A stretch of DNA of 8,226 bases from Psychromonas sp. (GTDB taxonomy: Bacteria > Pseudomonadota > Gammaproteobacteria > Enterobacterales > Psychromonadaceae). The notes beneath the pieces were generated by a model, which did no database searches, was not told where the DNA came from, and saw only the letters and a list, made by a program, of their open reading frames with translations. The DNA is taken from NCBI GenBank assembly GCA_023145575.1, contig JAGLDN010000346.1, positions 1 to 8,226 of the forward strand, in the 5' to 3' direction. This document shows positions 1 to 6,966 of the stretch, piece after piece. Both the position numbers and the translations under genes were made by a program. How positions within the stretch are numbered: the first letter of the stretch is position 1; every line of letters starts with the position of its first letter.

Positions 1-295
1 GAATCGATACGCTAAAAGCTCCCTTGTAATTTACCTTCTTTACTTAATGCAATTAAACGATTACTTTTTAATGCGAAAATAAATACACCATCATCAGATT
101 CAATTTCACGCACCGCCTTTTATACGTGTTTCCACAAATCTTAAGAGGTGAACTCCCTTTTAGATAAAAGCGAGTACTTTGATCATGGCAAATCTCTCCA
201 TCGAAAAGATTTGATAAGCCAGTAGCAGTTGTATAGCGGAATGATGCCATAAGATAATCAATGTACAGCTCAAATATTTGTTTGTTTTTATTCAT
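1..295 (-). pseudogene. IS701/IS4-like DDE transposase, N-terminal remnant with internal deletion
   Basis: The fragment starts at ATG 293-295 and reads FELYIDYLMASFRYTTATGL then a DGEICHDQSTRF block, typical of the N-terminus of IS701/IS4-like transposases. After HDQSTRF (around 170) the frame shifts. The continuation is LSKREFTS-stop-DLWKHV-stop-KAVREIESDDGVFIF, so there are two in-frame TAA codons. It then runs directly into ALKSNRLIALSKEG, a block that in intact relatives lies more than a hundred residues further on. The segment with the first catalytic Asp (usually DD after the IF) is therefore missing. A further TAG follows GSF, and the fragment runs off the left edge. It cannot encode an active transposase. 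The superfamily is fairly secure, the exact IS family less so. Confidence 0.65.
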
Positions 296-345
296 GGCCT
301 TACTTTATCATTTTTTTATATGAAATTTTCGTTTACTATGTAACA

Positions 346-417
346 TTAATTAATAATATTTTTACCGTGAGACATATATAAATTAACCTGTTGTTGAGTG
401 ATGTATTTTCCAGACAT
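346..417 (-). pseudogene. istA: IS21-family istA, truncated N-terminal fragment (23 codons)
   Basis: An ATG at 415-417 opens MSGKYITQQQVNLYMSHGKN, which resembles the start of IstA transposases (pattern MSGKxITxQQVxLYMxHRKxG, ahead of the helix-turn-helix). The match stops after YMSH. Three residues later comes TAA (346-348), so the rest of istA and all of istB are gone. No good Shine-Dalgarno is visible; a T-rich run lies just upstream. Just upstream on the same strand are two direct repeats of the type found at IS21 ends, which supports the call. The fragment is short, so identification rests on the motif plus those repeats. Confidence 0.5.
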
Positions 418-454
418 AAAAAACTCTCTCAGTGATTAAATATGTCTGAAGTGG

Positions 455-500
455 TTCAAAACCACCCAACCTAATTGTCGCGAACCAGCCAAGTTAATTG
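455..500 (-). repeat. Two direct repeats typical of an IS21-type terminus
   Basis: On the minus strand two units of 22-24 bases follow each other, each with a CAATTA, a CTTGG/GTTGG core and TGGTT (CAATTAACTTGGCTGGTT, then CAATTAGGTTGGGTGGTT). IS21-family elements carry such repeats at their ends as transposase binding sites. The tip of the element may be the TGTGACG on the minus strand near 535, only about 12 bases from the yeeA stop; that tip is an inference. A short perfect hairpin (GTGGTT/AACCAC, 450-464) overlaps the inner repeat. No T-run follows it, so it does not look like a terminator. Confidence 0.45.
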
Positions 501-546
501 TTATCTAATACTTCGGTTGCATTTTTACGTCACATGGGTATTCACC

Positions 547-1602
547 TTATTGAAGAGGTTTGTGATTAAACATCTTACATAAATCAATCGATAATTTGAA
601 AACAATGTTTGCCATTTCATTGTTAAGCCAAAAATAGACAAATAAATTCTCATTGTAAATCGGATCGTAACTTTCGGTGTTGTTAGCAATATGGTCATAA
701 ACATGTAAAAACTTGATTTCTTTCTCTGTAATTGGCTTTAAATGCCCTTTATCAACCTCGATGCTCAGTTGATTTATTTGTTCAAACAGCTGAATATGAA
801 TAGTAGATAGATCTGAATAGTCTTGAATTTTTTCAAAAATTTTGTGTTCATGCCAATTTCTACCTGTTAACACTTCAAACAGATACATGATACGACGCTC
901 TTTATTTAAGATCTCTAATGCGGCTTCCCCCAAACACTTTTGCTCTTTTGTTAAATGTCCTATAAGAGATTTTTGCTGTGCAAGATTTTCTATGAGTTTG
1001 TCAAATCTATAATAAATAGGTTTTTCATTAGCTAATAATTTGTTATTATGGATTAAATAATAATCTGCAATAATTTGTAAAAATTCAGCAATAAGCAATT
1101 GATATTGAATGAACGCATTCGAAGGAAAAAATAACCTGATGCAGACCATGCTAAGTAGCGATCCCCAAATAACATTCACTGCACGCCATAAAGCTATATC
1201 TTCATTTCCAATACCAGCTGTTGCAACAATGATCAAGGTAACACCTGCCATAATAGCAGTATAGGAATGGCGCCCAACTACCCTCATCATAATAAAAGCC
1301 AGGAAGAGTAAAATGAACAGGTTATGAACAATCTCAGTATCGATAACCTCAGGGATGTAAAACAAGGTAAGTCCAAGCGACGACCCAATAAAAGTCCCAA
1401 TTAAACGCTGGTTTGCCCTTGTTATCACGGCTCCAACATAGGATATTGGCCCCATTACCACAAAAATGGTAATAAGAGACCAATATGAATGTGGTATTTT
1501 AAAATAGCCACTTATAAAAAATGCAATCGCACAAGCCATCACCACTCTTAAAGCATGTAAAAGCCGTTGATGGTGAATAATAAAGCGATCTGAAAATATC
1601 AT
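547..1602 (-). CDS. yeeA: FUSC-family inner-membrane protein, YeeA-like
   Basis: This 351-residue protein is close in length and layout to E. coli YeeA (352 aa), a member of the fusaric acid resistance / aromatic acid exporter superfamily of unproven substrate. About six hydrophobic segments lie in the N-terminal half (roughly 15-33, 40-58, 67-85, 91-109, 113-130, 138-156). Between segments 2 and 3 is the family signature GPISYVGAVITRANQRLIGT, followed by GSSLGL. Residues 161-351 form a soluble, mostly helical cytoplasmic domain without membrane segments. The likely role is export of small organic acids or toxic compounds across the inner membrane; this is family-level inference. The ATG at 1602 fits the YeeA N-terminus, though no clear Shine-Dalgarno precedes it. 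The gene stands alone, with IS debris downstream and a 583-base spacer upstream. It appears intact. Confidence 0.85.
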   Translation of the reverse strand: MIFSDRFIIHHQRLLHALRVVMACAIAFFISGYFKIPHSYWSLITIFVVMGPISYVGAVITRANQRLIGTFIGSSLGLTLFYIPEVIDTEIVHNLFILLFLAFIMMRVVGRHSYTAIMAGVTLIIVATAGIGNEDIALWRAVNVIWGSLLSMVCIRLFFPSNAFIQYQLLIAEFLQIIADYYLIHNNKLLANEKPIYYRFDKLIENLAQQKSLIGHLTKEQKCLGEAALEILNKERRIMYLFEVLTGRNWHEHKIFEKIQDYSDLSTIHIQLFEQINQLSIEVDKGHLKPITEKEIKFLHVYDHIANNTESYDPIYNENLFVYFWLNNEMANIVFKLSIDLCKMFNHKPLQ

Positions 1603-1722
1603 ACGTTATTATATTCTTAAAATTAATGGAAACAATCAATGTTAAAAAATCTCAGATCAGAACTTGATTTCAATAATTATTTTAAAATTAGATTCGATTA
1701 TGAGGATTTTGTTATCACAAAC

Positions 1723-1738
1723 TTAACTTTTGAGTTAA
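1723..1738. repeat. Short perfect inverted repeat in the yeeA leader
   Basis: TTAACT and AGTTAA flank a four-base TTTG loop. The repeat lies between the proposed yeeA promoter and its start codon, so it could be a protein-binding palindrome or a weak RNA hairpin. In DNA this AT-rich, a six-base palindrome may also be chance. Confidence 0.2.
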
Positions 1739-1768
1739 TACACATAACTTGAATGCCTTTCATCAAAC

Positions 1769-1796
1769 ATAATAATATGAATTTAGTATCTGTCAA
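1769..1796 (-). promoter_or_regulatory. Sigma-70-type promoter for yeeA
   Basis: On the minus strand a perfect -35 box TTGACA (1791-1796) is followed after 16 bases by TATTAT (1769-1774), five of six matches to the -10 consensus. Transcription would start near 1762 and give yeeA a leader of about 160 bases. That is long, so a second promoter nearer the gene remains possible. An inverted repeat (1723-1738) would lie in the leader. Confidence 0.5.
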
Positions 1797-1868
1797 CATC
1801 GTTATGCCATTACATTAAGTACGCAATCTAAATTTCACGCTATAAAACAACTTAATTTAAGACCTAAA

Positions 1869-1899
1869 TTGACCCATTGTCCGCGCACATTCGCATATA
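1869..1899 (+). promoter_or_regulatory. Candidate promoter ahead of the 1903-1940 stem-loop
   Basis: TTGACC (1869-1874) is followed, after a long 19-base spacer, by CATATA (1894-1899). The predicted start would fall near 1906, at the base of the stem-loop. The -35 box is good. The -10 box and spacing are mediocre, so this is tentative. Confidence 0.25.
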
Positions 1900-1902
1900 T
1901 TT

Positions 1903-1940
1903 TCCCGCTCGATGATTAACTGCCTTAATCAGTGACGGGA
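1903..1940. other. Large intergenic stem-loop, possible RNA structure or operator
   Basis: An inner seven-base perfect repeat TGATTAA (1913-1919) / TTAATCA (1925-1931) encloses a five-base loop. Outside it, after one mismatch and a G-T pair, TC pairs with GA. Past a bulged C at 1908, TCCCG (1903-1907) pairs with CGGGA (1936-1940). No T-run follows on either strand, so it is not an intrinsic terminator. It could be the 5' hairpin of a leader or small RNA, or a two-sided protein site. No known RNA family was recognised. The remainder of 1603-2185 shows no convincing gene. Confidence 0.4.
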
Positions 1941-2185
1941 TAATTATGCCTCGCATTTTGTTGCATTTTACCAATCTGGCGTTGAATTTTAATGTAACAT
2001 GGAAAAGTCTATATTTAGCAATTCATCATATTTTATTGCATGAAATGCTCGTAAGGGATTGAAATATAGCGCAAATGACAGCAATTCCATCAAGGTAACG
2101 AATAAATATTGCCAAGGAAATCAGTCACTAAGATCAGAAGAGTTTTTATTGCAATTGATATTATTATTTTTAAAAGGGAAAAGCA

Positions 2186-2683
2186 ATGCCTAAAATATCA
2201 ATATGGTTAATCGTGCTCATTGGATTACTTTTCAATATTTCAGCCGCGCTAATTACCCACTTTATTATTGAAGATAAAGGCAACAAAATCAATATGCTAA
2301 CAAAAAAAGTTAATGATAATAAAAAAGAAACAAGCCTCGCATGGGAGCAAATCGAGGGCATTGAAAGAAAAAGAGAAACCGTTTATTTACTGTATAATCA
2401 AGGGGAAATTAACGCTGTGGTCGCAGAACGATTTAGCGATTTACTTGCGTCACACATTCAAGAAAAAATACCACTTTCAAATCTTCCCCTCATCGATGAA
2501 AAAATAGATAATTATCAAGAAAAATTTCGTAATGAAATTGATGATAATTTCTTTTTAAATCTAGAACTTAATAAACTGAAAATGGAACTACAAAGCGAAA
2601 TATCAAGCCTTCGAAACTGGTCTATTTTTTTACAAATAATTGGCCTTTCACTTATCTTAGCGCGTGATTTAAGGCGAAAATAG
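2186..2683 (+). CDS. Hypothetical membrane-anchored coiled-coil protein
   Basis: I do not recognise this 165-residue protein. Residues 5-27 are a strong hydrophobic segment after MPK, probably an uncleaved signal anchor. Residues 34-65 and about 105-142 are charged and heptad-like (rich in K, E, N, L), consistent with coiled coil. Residues 144-159 (WSIFLQIIGLSLILAR) form a second short hydrophobic segment ending in the basic tail DLRRK. This suggests a hairpin topology with both termini on the cytoplasmic side. The start is well supported: GGGA (2176-2179) sits six bases before the ATG. The gene stands alone and converges on obgE, with 15 bases between stops and no terminator between them. 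No promoter upstream stands out. Two membrane helices joined by a coiled coil would suit a structural or partner-binding role, but no function can be assigned. Confidence 0.7.
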   Translation: MPKISIWLIVLIGLLFNISAALITHFIIEDKGNKINMLTKKVNDNKKETSLAWEQIEGIERKRETVYLLYNQGEINAVVAERFSDLLASHIQEKIPLSNLPLIDEKIDNYQEKFRNEIDDNFFLNLELNKLKMELQSEISSLRNWSIFLQIIGLSLILARDLRRK

Positions 2684-2698
2684 TCACATTAATGCTAA

Positions 2699-3874
2699 TT
2701 AATCTCGAACATAAATAACATCGCATTTTTCTTCATTGCCATCCCAGTCAACTTGATCTTCATTTATCTCATTATATTGCGCATTGGCATCATCCGTTGC
2801 TGAATCATGGTAATCATCCCATTGAAATTCAACTTGTTGACGCTCTTCTTTCGCAACAAATTCAATTGGCATTTCTTCTAAATAAGCGGCTACATTCTGG
2901 CAAACTTGTTGTGTTCCCGTGCTCGAAATTGCCGCTATTTTATAAACTGGACCATCCCACTTTAGGCGATCAATAACCTTTTTCATTCCTATTTTGGCGT
3001 CATCCTCATGCAATAAATCACTTTTATTGAAAATTAACCAACGATGTTTACTGGCTAATTTAAGACTATATTTTTCAAGCTCAATAAGAATGATTTCTGC
3101 GTTATTTGCAGGACAGCTACCATCTACTGGCAAGAGATCAATTATGTGTAAAAGAACACGACAACGCTCCAAATGACGTAAAAAACGCATACCTAAACCT
3201 GCACCATCAGAGGCATTTTCAATAAGCCCTGGAATATCCGCAATGACAAAACTTCGCCCACGGCCCATACTTACCACGCCTAAATTTGGAATAAGCGTAG
3301 TAAATGGATAATCAGCCACTCTTGGCTTTGCCGCTGAAACACTACGAATAAACGTTGATTTACCTGCATTAGGCAGCCCTAATAGGCCGACATCAGCAAG
3401 CAACAATAATTCTAATTGAAGATTACGAATTTCGCCAACTGTGCCATCTGTTTGCTGTCTTGGTGCTCGATTTGTACTTGTCTTAAACCGCGCATTGCCT
3501 AAACCATGGAAACCACCTTTGGCAACTAACAATTTTTGTCCATGACGAATTAAATCGCCTATTACTTCATTGGTATCTTCATCACGCGTCCGAGTTCCAA
3601 CTGGCACAGGAATTACTAAATCATTGCCACGAGAACCAGTACAATCTCGAGATTGGCCATTTTTGCCACGGCCTGCTGAATAAAAACGAATAAAACGGAA
3701 ATCAACAAGTGTGTTTAGATTTTCATTAGCTTGAAAGTAAACATCACCACCATCCCCACCGTCGCCACCATCAGGACCACCACGTGGAATATATTTTTCT
3801 CTACGAAAACCAATACAACCATTGCCGCCATCACCAGCATTTACTCTAATTGTAGCTTCATCAACAAAATGCAT
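2699..3874 (-). CDS. obgE: Obg-family GTPase ObgE/CgtA, 50S assembly factor
   Basis: This is a 391-residue ObgE (E. coli 390 aa), an essential GTPase that binds the 50S subunit and links ribosome maturation to the stringent response and chromosome segregation. Residues 1-159 are the glycine-rich Obg fold (GGPDGGDGGDGGDV, 32-45). The G domain follows: P-loop GLPNAGKST (166-174), switch I DYPFTTLIP (188-196), DIPG (213-216), NKSD (283-286) and SST (317-319). The tail is acidic and contains the family's WDDYH (352-356). The start is ATG 3872-3874, giving MHFVDEA as in relatives. A TTG twelve bases upstream in frame is rejected because its following bases form the GGAG Shine-Dalgarno. The tail has fewer acidic residues than in E. 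coli. rpmA and rplU lie upstream on the same strand, behind a terminator. Confidence 0.97.
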   Translation of the reverse strand: MHFVDEATIRVNAGDGGNGCIGFRREKYIPRGGPDGGDGGDGGDVYFQANENLNTLVDFRFIRFYSAGRGKNGQSRDCTGSRGNDLVIPVPVGTRTRDEDTNEVIGDLIRHGQKLLVAKGGFHGLGNARFKTSTNRAPRQQTDGTVGEIRNLQLELLLLADVGLLGLPNAGKSTFIRSVSAAKPRVADYPFTTLIPNLGVVSMGRGRSFVIADIPGLIENASDGAGLGMRFLRHLERCRVLLHIIDLLPVDGSCPANNAEIILIELEKYSLKLASKHRWLIFNKSDLLHEDDAKIGMKKVIDRLKWDGPVYKIAAISSTGTQQVCQNVAAYLEEMPIEFVAKEERQQVEFQWDDYHDSATDDANAQYNEINEDQVDWDGNEEKCDVIYVRD

Positions 3875-3897
3875 AATAATCTCCAAGAAAATGTATA

Positions 3898-3906
3898 TTT
3901 ATACCA
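3898..3906 (-). promoter_or_regulatory. Extended -10 promoter for obgE
   Basis: On the minus strand TGGTATAAA gives a TGn extension plus a TATAAA -10 box (3898-3903), about 24 bases before the obgE ATG. No good -35 box lies at the proper distance, as is common for extended -10 promoters. It lies downstream of the rpmA terminator, so it could give obgE its own transcript. Confidence 0.4.
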
Positions 3907-3946
3907 ATATTACCCCGAGATGAATGCTAAACTAATAAAAATAAAT

Positions 3947-3968
3947 AAAAAAACCCCGCAGTGCGAGG
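3947..3968 (-). terminator. Intrinsic terminator after rpmA
   Basis: On the minus strand CCTCGC-ACT-GCGGGG forms a six-pair stem (one U-G pair) with a three-base loop, directly followed by seven T. It lies 27 bases past the rpmA stop and before obgE, so it should end or attenuate the rplU-rpmA transcript. Confidence 0.85.
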
Positions 3969-3995
3969 CTATAATATTGACTCGGCATCTCTGAA

Positions 3996-4253
3996 TTATT
4001 CAGCGACAATACTCACGAAAGAGCGTAAAGGTTTCCCTTTTTTTTCAAATTTAACTCTACCCGTTGACTTCGCGAAAAGTGTATGATCTTTGCCAATACC
4101 TACGTTAACACCAGCGTGGAATTTTGTGCCTCGTTGACGTACAATGATATTGCCTGATAATACAGCTTCACCACCAAAATGCTTAACACCTAGGCGGTTA
4201 CTTTCTGAATCGCGTCCATTATTAGTACTACCACCCGCTTTTTTATGTGCCAT
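3996..4253 (-). CDS. rpmA: 50S ribosomal protein L27
   Basis: The 85 residues are the same length as E. coli L27 and align with it throughout (MAHKKAGGST start, RQRGTKFHAG core, DHTLFAK). The N-terminal tail of L27 reaches the peptidyl transferase centre and helps place tRNA. There is no Firmicutes-type extension before MAHKKAGG, so no processing is expected. AGGAG (4263-4267) precedes the ATG by nine bases. Only 17 bases separate it from the rplU stop, so the two genes form one operon, closed by the terminator at 3947-3968. The sequence is intact. Confidence 0.98.
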   Translation of the reverse strand: MAHKKAGGSTNNGRDSESNRLGVKHFGGEAVLSGNIIVRQRGTKFHAGVNVGIGKDHTLFAKSTGRVKFEKKGKPLRSFVSIVAE

Positions 4254-4270
4254 TTTTATTAACTCCTATA

Positions 4271-4582
4271 TTAAGCGCTAATAGCTGTAATTTTAACTTC
4301 AGTAAACCACTGGCGATGCCCAGCTTGCTTACGCGAGTGTTTACGACGACGAAACTTAACAATTTTAACTTTTTTACCACGGCCATGAGCAACTACTTGC
4401 GCAGTTACTTTACAGCCATCAACGTATGGAACCCCAACTTTAATATCTTCAGCATCCGCAACTAAAAGAACTTTATCAAATTCTACCGTTGCACCTGCTT
4501 CAATATCAAGCTTTTCCAGACGAAGAGTTTGTTCAACAGCAACACGGTGTTGCTTGCCACCACTCTGGATAACAGCATACAT
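4271..4582 (-). CDS. rplU: 50S ribosomal protein L21
   Basis: The 103 residues match the E. coli L21 length. They carry the conserved MYAVIQSGGKQHRV start, the GVPYVDG segment, and the rRNA-binding VKIVKFRRRKHSRKQAGHRQ block followed by WFTEVKI. L21 binds 23S rRNA in the large subunit and contacts L20. GGAG (4591-4594) lies eight bases before the ATG. It is the first gene of the rplU-rpmA operon. In E. coli the divergent gene upstream is ispB; here a spacer and an IS982-type element take that place. Confidence 0.98.
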   Translation of the reverse strand: MYAVIQSGGKQHRVAVEQTLRLEKLDIEAGATVEFDKVLLVADAEDIKVGVPYVDGCKVTAQVVAHGRGKKVKIVKFRRRKHSRKQAGHRQWFTEVKITAISA

Positions 4583-4612
4583 GTTTCTTACTCCGCTCAG
4601 GCATCTCAGGAT

Positions 4613-4620
4613 ATTTTATA
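4613..4620 (-). promoter_or_regulatory. Possible -10 box for the rplU-rpmA operon
   Basis: TATAAAAT on the minus strand lies about 30 bases before the rplU ATG. No recognisable -35 box is found 16-18 bases further upstream, so the call rests on the -10 box and its position only. Confidence 0.3.
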
Positions 4621-4752
4621 CAAAATTAATGAGAGCACATTTATATTAAAAACAATGGAGATGTATCTTACGGTAGTTGGTTACAATTGGCAAATATTTT
4701 TGCTAAAAAAAGTAAAAAATTCATGTTATATCTTATAGGCAGATTTTATCGA

Positions 4753-4771
4753 ATGTATTATTGAAATACAT
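4753..4771. repeat. Short inverted repeat in the spacer upstream of rplU
   Basis: ATGTATT and AATACAT flank a five-base loop. No T-run follows on either strand. The 4583-4847 spacer otherwise shows no gene; this palindrome is its only clear structure and may be chance. Confidence 0.2.
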
Positions 4772-4919
4772 CCATACCCATGTGATCTAAAGATGAAATG
4801 TCATATAGGTAAATTATACTTGTACTAAAGCATAATTTTCAAATCTGATGTTGCATTTCGAAGTGGCATAGATATATATTCGAATCAAAAGTCGAAAATA
4901 ATAGAGCCCAGCCCATATT

Positions 4920-4981
4920 TAGTATTACTCTTCAGGTGCAAACCAACGAATAGTATTACTCTTCAGGTGCAAACCAACGAA
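4920..4981. repeat. Perfect 31-base tandem duplication before the IS982 transposase
   Basis: Two identical 31-base units, 4920-4950 and 4951-4981, each run from TAGTATTACTC to AACCAACGAA. They end 13 bases before the transposase ATG, inside the IS. Perfect identity implies a recent slip or duplication, or a slipping hot spot. Each unit contains an AGGTG that resembles a Shine-Dalgarno, but neither is at a useful distance from a start codon. Confidence 0.9.
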
Positions 4982-5778
4982 GAGAGATAAAAACATGAAC
5001 TGGGAAGACAAATTAATATCATTATATTTACTGATCTGCAATGAATATCAAGATATAATTCATACACATGTTGAAAGATTTACCAACGGAAAAAATGATT
5101 CATTTACAGATGAAGAAGTAATGGCAATATATTGTAACGGTATATTAAGGGGTTACCTAACAATCTCAGTCATACATCGTTATGCTCAAGATTATCTTAG
5201 TTCCCATTTCCCAAAGCTCTGTGGTTATGCTGCGATCGCACATCGAGTTAACGAGTTGTCAAATGGATTTATTGACTTGATAGATTTTTTGCAAACAAAA
5301 AAAATATCGAATGATGATAACAGCGTTTATCTTATGGATCCGTTTCCTATTCCGCTTGCTAGGAATAACTATGCTTACACAGCTAAAATGGCACCAGAGC
5401 TCGAAAATCATAGCTAAAACTCAACTAATAAAATGTATTATTACGGTGTCAAAGCACATGTTGTTGCGCGTAAACGAGAAGCCAGCTTAGCAGATCTTGA
5501 AATAATCTTTATTGAAGAAGCCAAGAGGCAGGTTGGACCTCAGGGCGAGATTACGAAGAAAACCAGCCTGATAAACCTTTGATGTTTCTACGCTCTAAAA
5601 TATTTAATCGGCTATAATTTTTTATTTTTTTATTATTTTTCTAAGTTTATTTGAATTTCCCTTGAATTTCAAATTCAGTAAACCATCGTAAAAATTACAT
5701 AGTCAAAATATAGCAACAATTACGTTTTTTCTTATTACTTCTGTAATATTGTTTTTTAATTTACTTTTTTTAACGAGT

Positions 5779-6895
5779 TCAGAGCGCTTTCACGATAAAT
5801 ATCAACCGATTTGCTTTATGCTGCTTTCTTTTTATGCCCGCTTTGAACGTTGAAGTGCTTTTTAAAAAATTTATCGCAATATGTCGTACACTTGCAAAAT
5901 TCTCAACGGAATTTTCTCGTCTGATTCTACACTGATCTTCACCCATTCCAACATCAAGCCTCCAATGTAAGCTATTTTCAATCGACCAATGATCTCTTGC
6001 TGTATTTAAAAGCTGCTCACGGCTTCGTTTTGATGAACTGATGTAATACTTGCTTGAAGTGATGGTTTTTTTCTTTTTTCTTTTCTAAATGAAAGCGTAT
6101 ATCCAATGCTTTTTAGCCCTAGCCACTCAAAAGCTAAATCTTCGATTTCGCTGGTATTTAGTGAGATTAGACCATGTCGATCTTCTATCCTTTCATGCCT
6201 TTTATCGCTTGTTGTGAGAACATCTAATGAATTTTCATCCAAACGCTTTGCATTAAATACATTTTTTAATGCTCAATGAAGGCGGCCTTGATAGCCTTTT
6301 ACTGCGAGTAAATAATCACCACCTTTATCAATTATTTTCTGCGCTATTTTTGTATGACACCCCATTGCCACAATGGTTATAAGGCAACCTCTAATATCTA
6401 ACAAATCCAGTAATTTAGGGATCGCTGTGATTTCATATGATTTTATATCAGTTGTAACTTGCCTTAACGAAACAGAATGCTTAGCGCAAAATGCACTAAC
6501 AACGTGCACCATTCCAGTTTTTCCATCTTTATCTGTTATTTCAGTAAATGAGCCTCTTAACCTTTTTCCATCAATCCCTATCACATCACCATGCATCAAC
6601 TCGCAACAATCAGACATCCAGTTTGCAAAGTTAAGTTGAAACTCTTTTGGATCGAGCAAACCCATAACTCGTGCAATTGTACCTTGGGTTGGAATTCCTT
6701 ATTAAAAAGGCAGGTATTTACCAAGCTAAATGAGTTTATATAATCCAAAATCTTCTATTTCCTCCATGCGTTCACACCAGAAATAACAGCTGAGATAATT
6801 AAAAAACAGAATATCTATGAGTTTATGTTTCACTTTCCCTTGTTGCCTTGGATCTGAAGCGACTGAGAAGTTATTGAATAGTGATTATTGAACAT
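5779..6895 (-). pseudogene. ISAs1-family transposase with several frameshifts and stops
   Basis: Pieced together over three frames, 1117 bases give about 372 codons, the usual ISAs1 length. From the N-terminus: SDPRQQGKVKHKLIDIL, ISAVISGVNAW, EEIEDFG, KYLPFL, GIPTQGTIARVMGLLDPKEF, GIDGKRLRGS (first catalytic Asp), VVSAFCAKHS, AMGCHTKIAQKII, GGDYLLAVKGYQGRLH, KYYISSSKRS, and DHWSIENSLHWRLDVGMGED (with the catalytic Glu). The defects are frameshifts near 6880, 6763, 6697 and 6060, plus TAG at 6726-6728 and TGA at 6273-6275. In addition, the second catalytic Asp of the usual TDAMGC is Val here (codon 6369-6371). It is inactive. The start ATG at 6893-6895 is the best candidate but lies before the first frameshift. 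Confidence 0.85.
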
Positions 6896-6943
6896 TATTA
6901 ATTTCTTCTTTGTGAAAAAAAATATATGGTCACAGGTAAAGTC

Positions 6944-6966
6944 GATCTGCAACCAGATCCTTTTTT
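6944..6966 (+). terminator. Terminator-like hairpin near the right end of the ISAs1 element
   Basis: GATCTG-CAAC-CAGATC (6944-6959) is a perfect six-pair stem, followed after one C by six T (6961-6966) on the plus strand. The stem is only half GC, so it may be weak. It would stop plus-strand transcripts that cross the element antisense to its transposase. Confidence 0.4.

Noticed and set aside
450..464. GTGGTT/AACCAC hairpin as a terminator for yeeA
   Set aside because: No T-run follows on the minus strand, and the hairpin overlaps the IS21-type terminal repeats.
1946..2062. A 38-codon plus-strand frame after the 1903-1940 stem-loop, with GGGA five bases before its ATG
   Set aside because: The predicted peptide (MPRILLHFTN start) has no recognisable family or membrane pattern, and the region is AT-rich spacer. 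It is mentioned only as part of the stem-loop finding.
2313..2507. Plus-strand frame of 64 codons inside the 2186-2683 gene
   Set aside because: It is an out-of-frame shadow of the better supported gene, with no ribosome binding site or recognisable pattern.
3875..3886. obgE start at the upstream TTG giving MEIIMHF
   Set aside because: The bases after that TTG form the GGAG Shine-Dalgarno for the ATG at 3872-3874, and ObgE homologues start at the MHFVDEA position.
4920..4981. Two 31-base repeats as the start of a CRISPR array
   Set aside because: The units are directly adjacent with no spacer, there are only two, and they lie inside an IS with no cas genes nearby.
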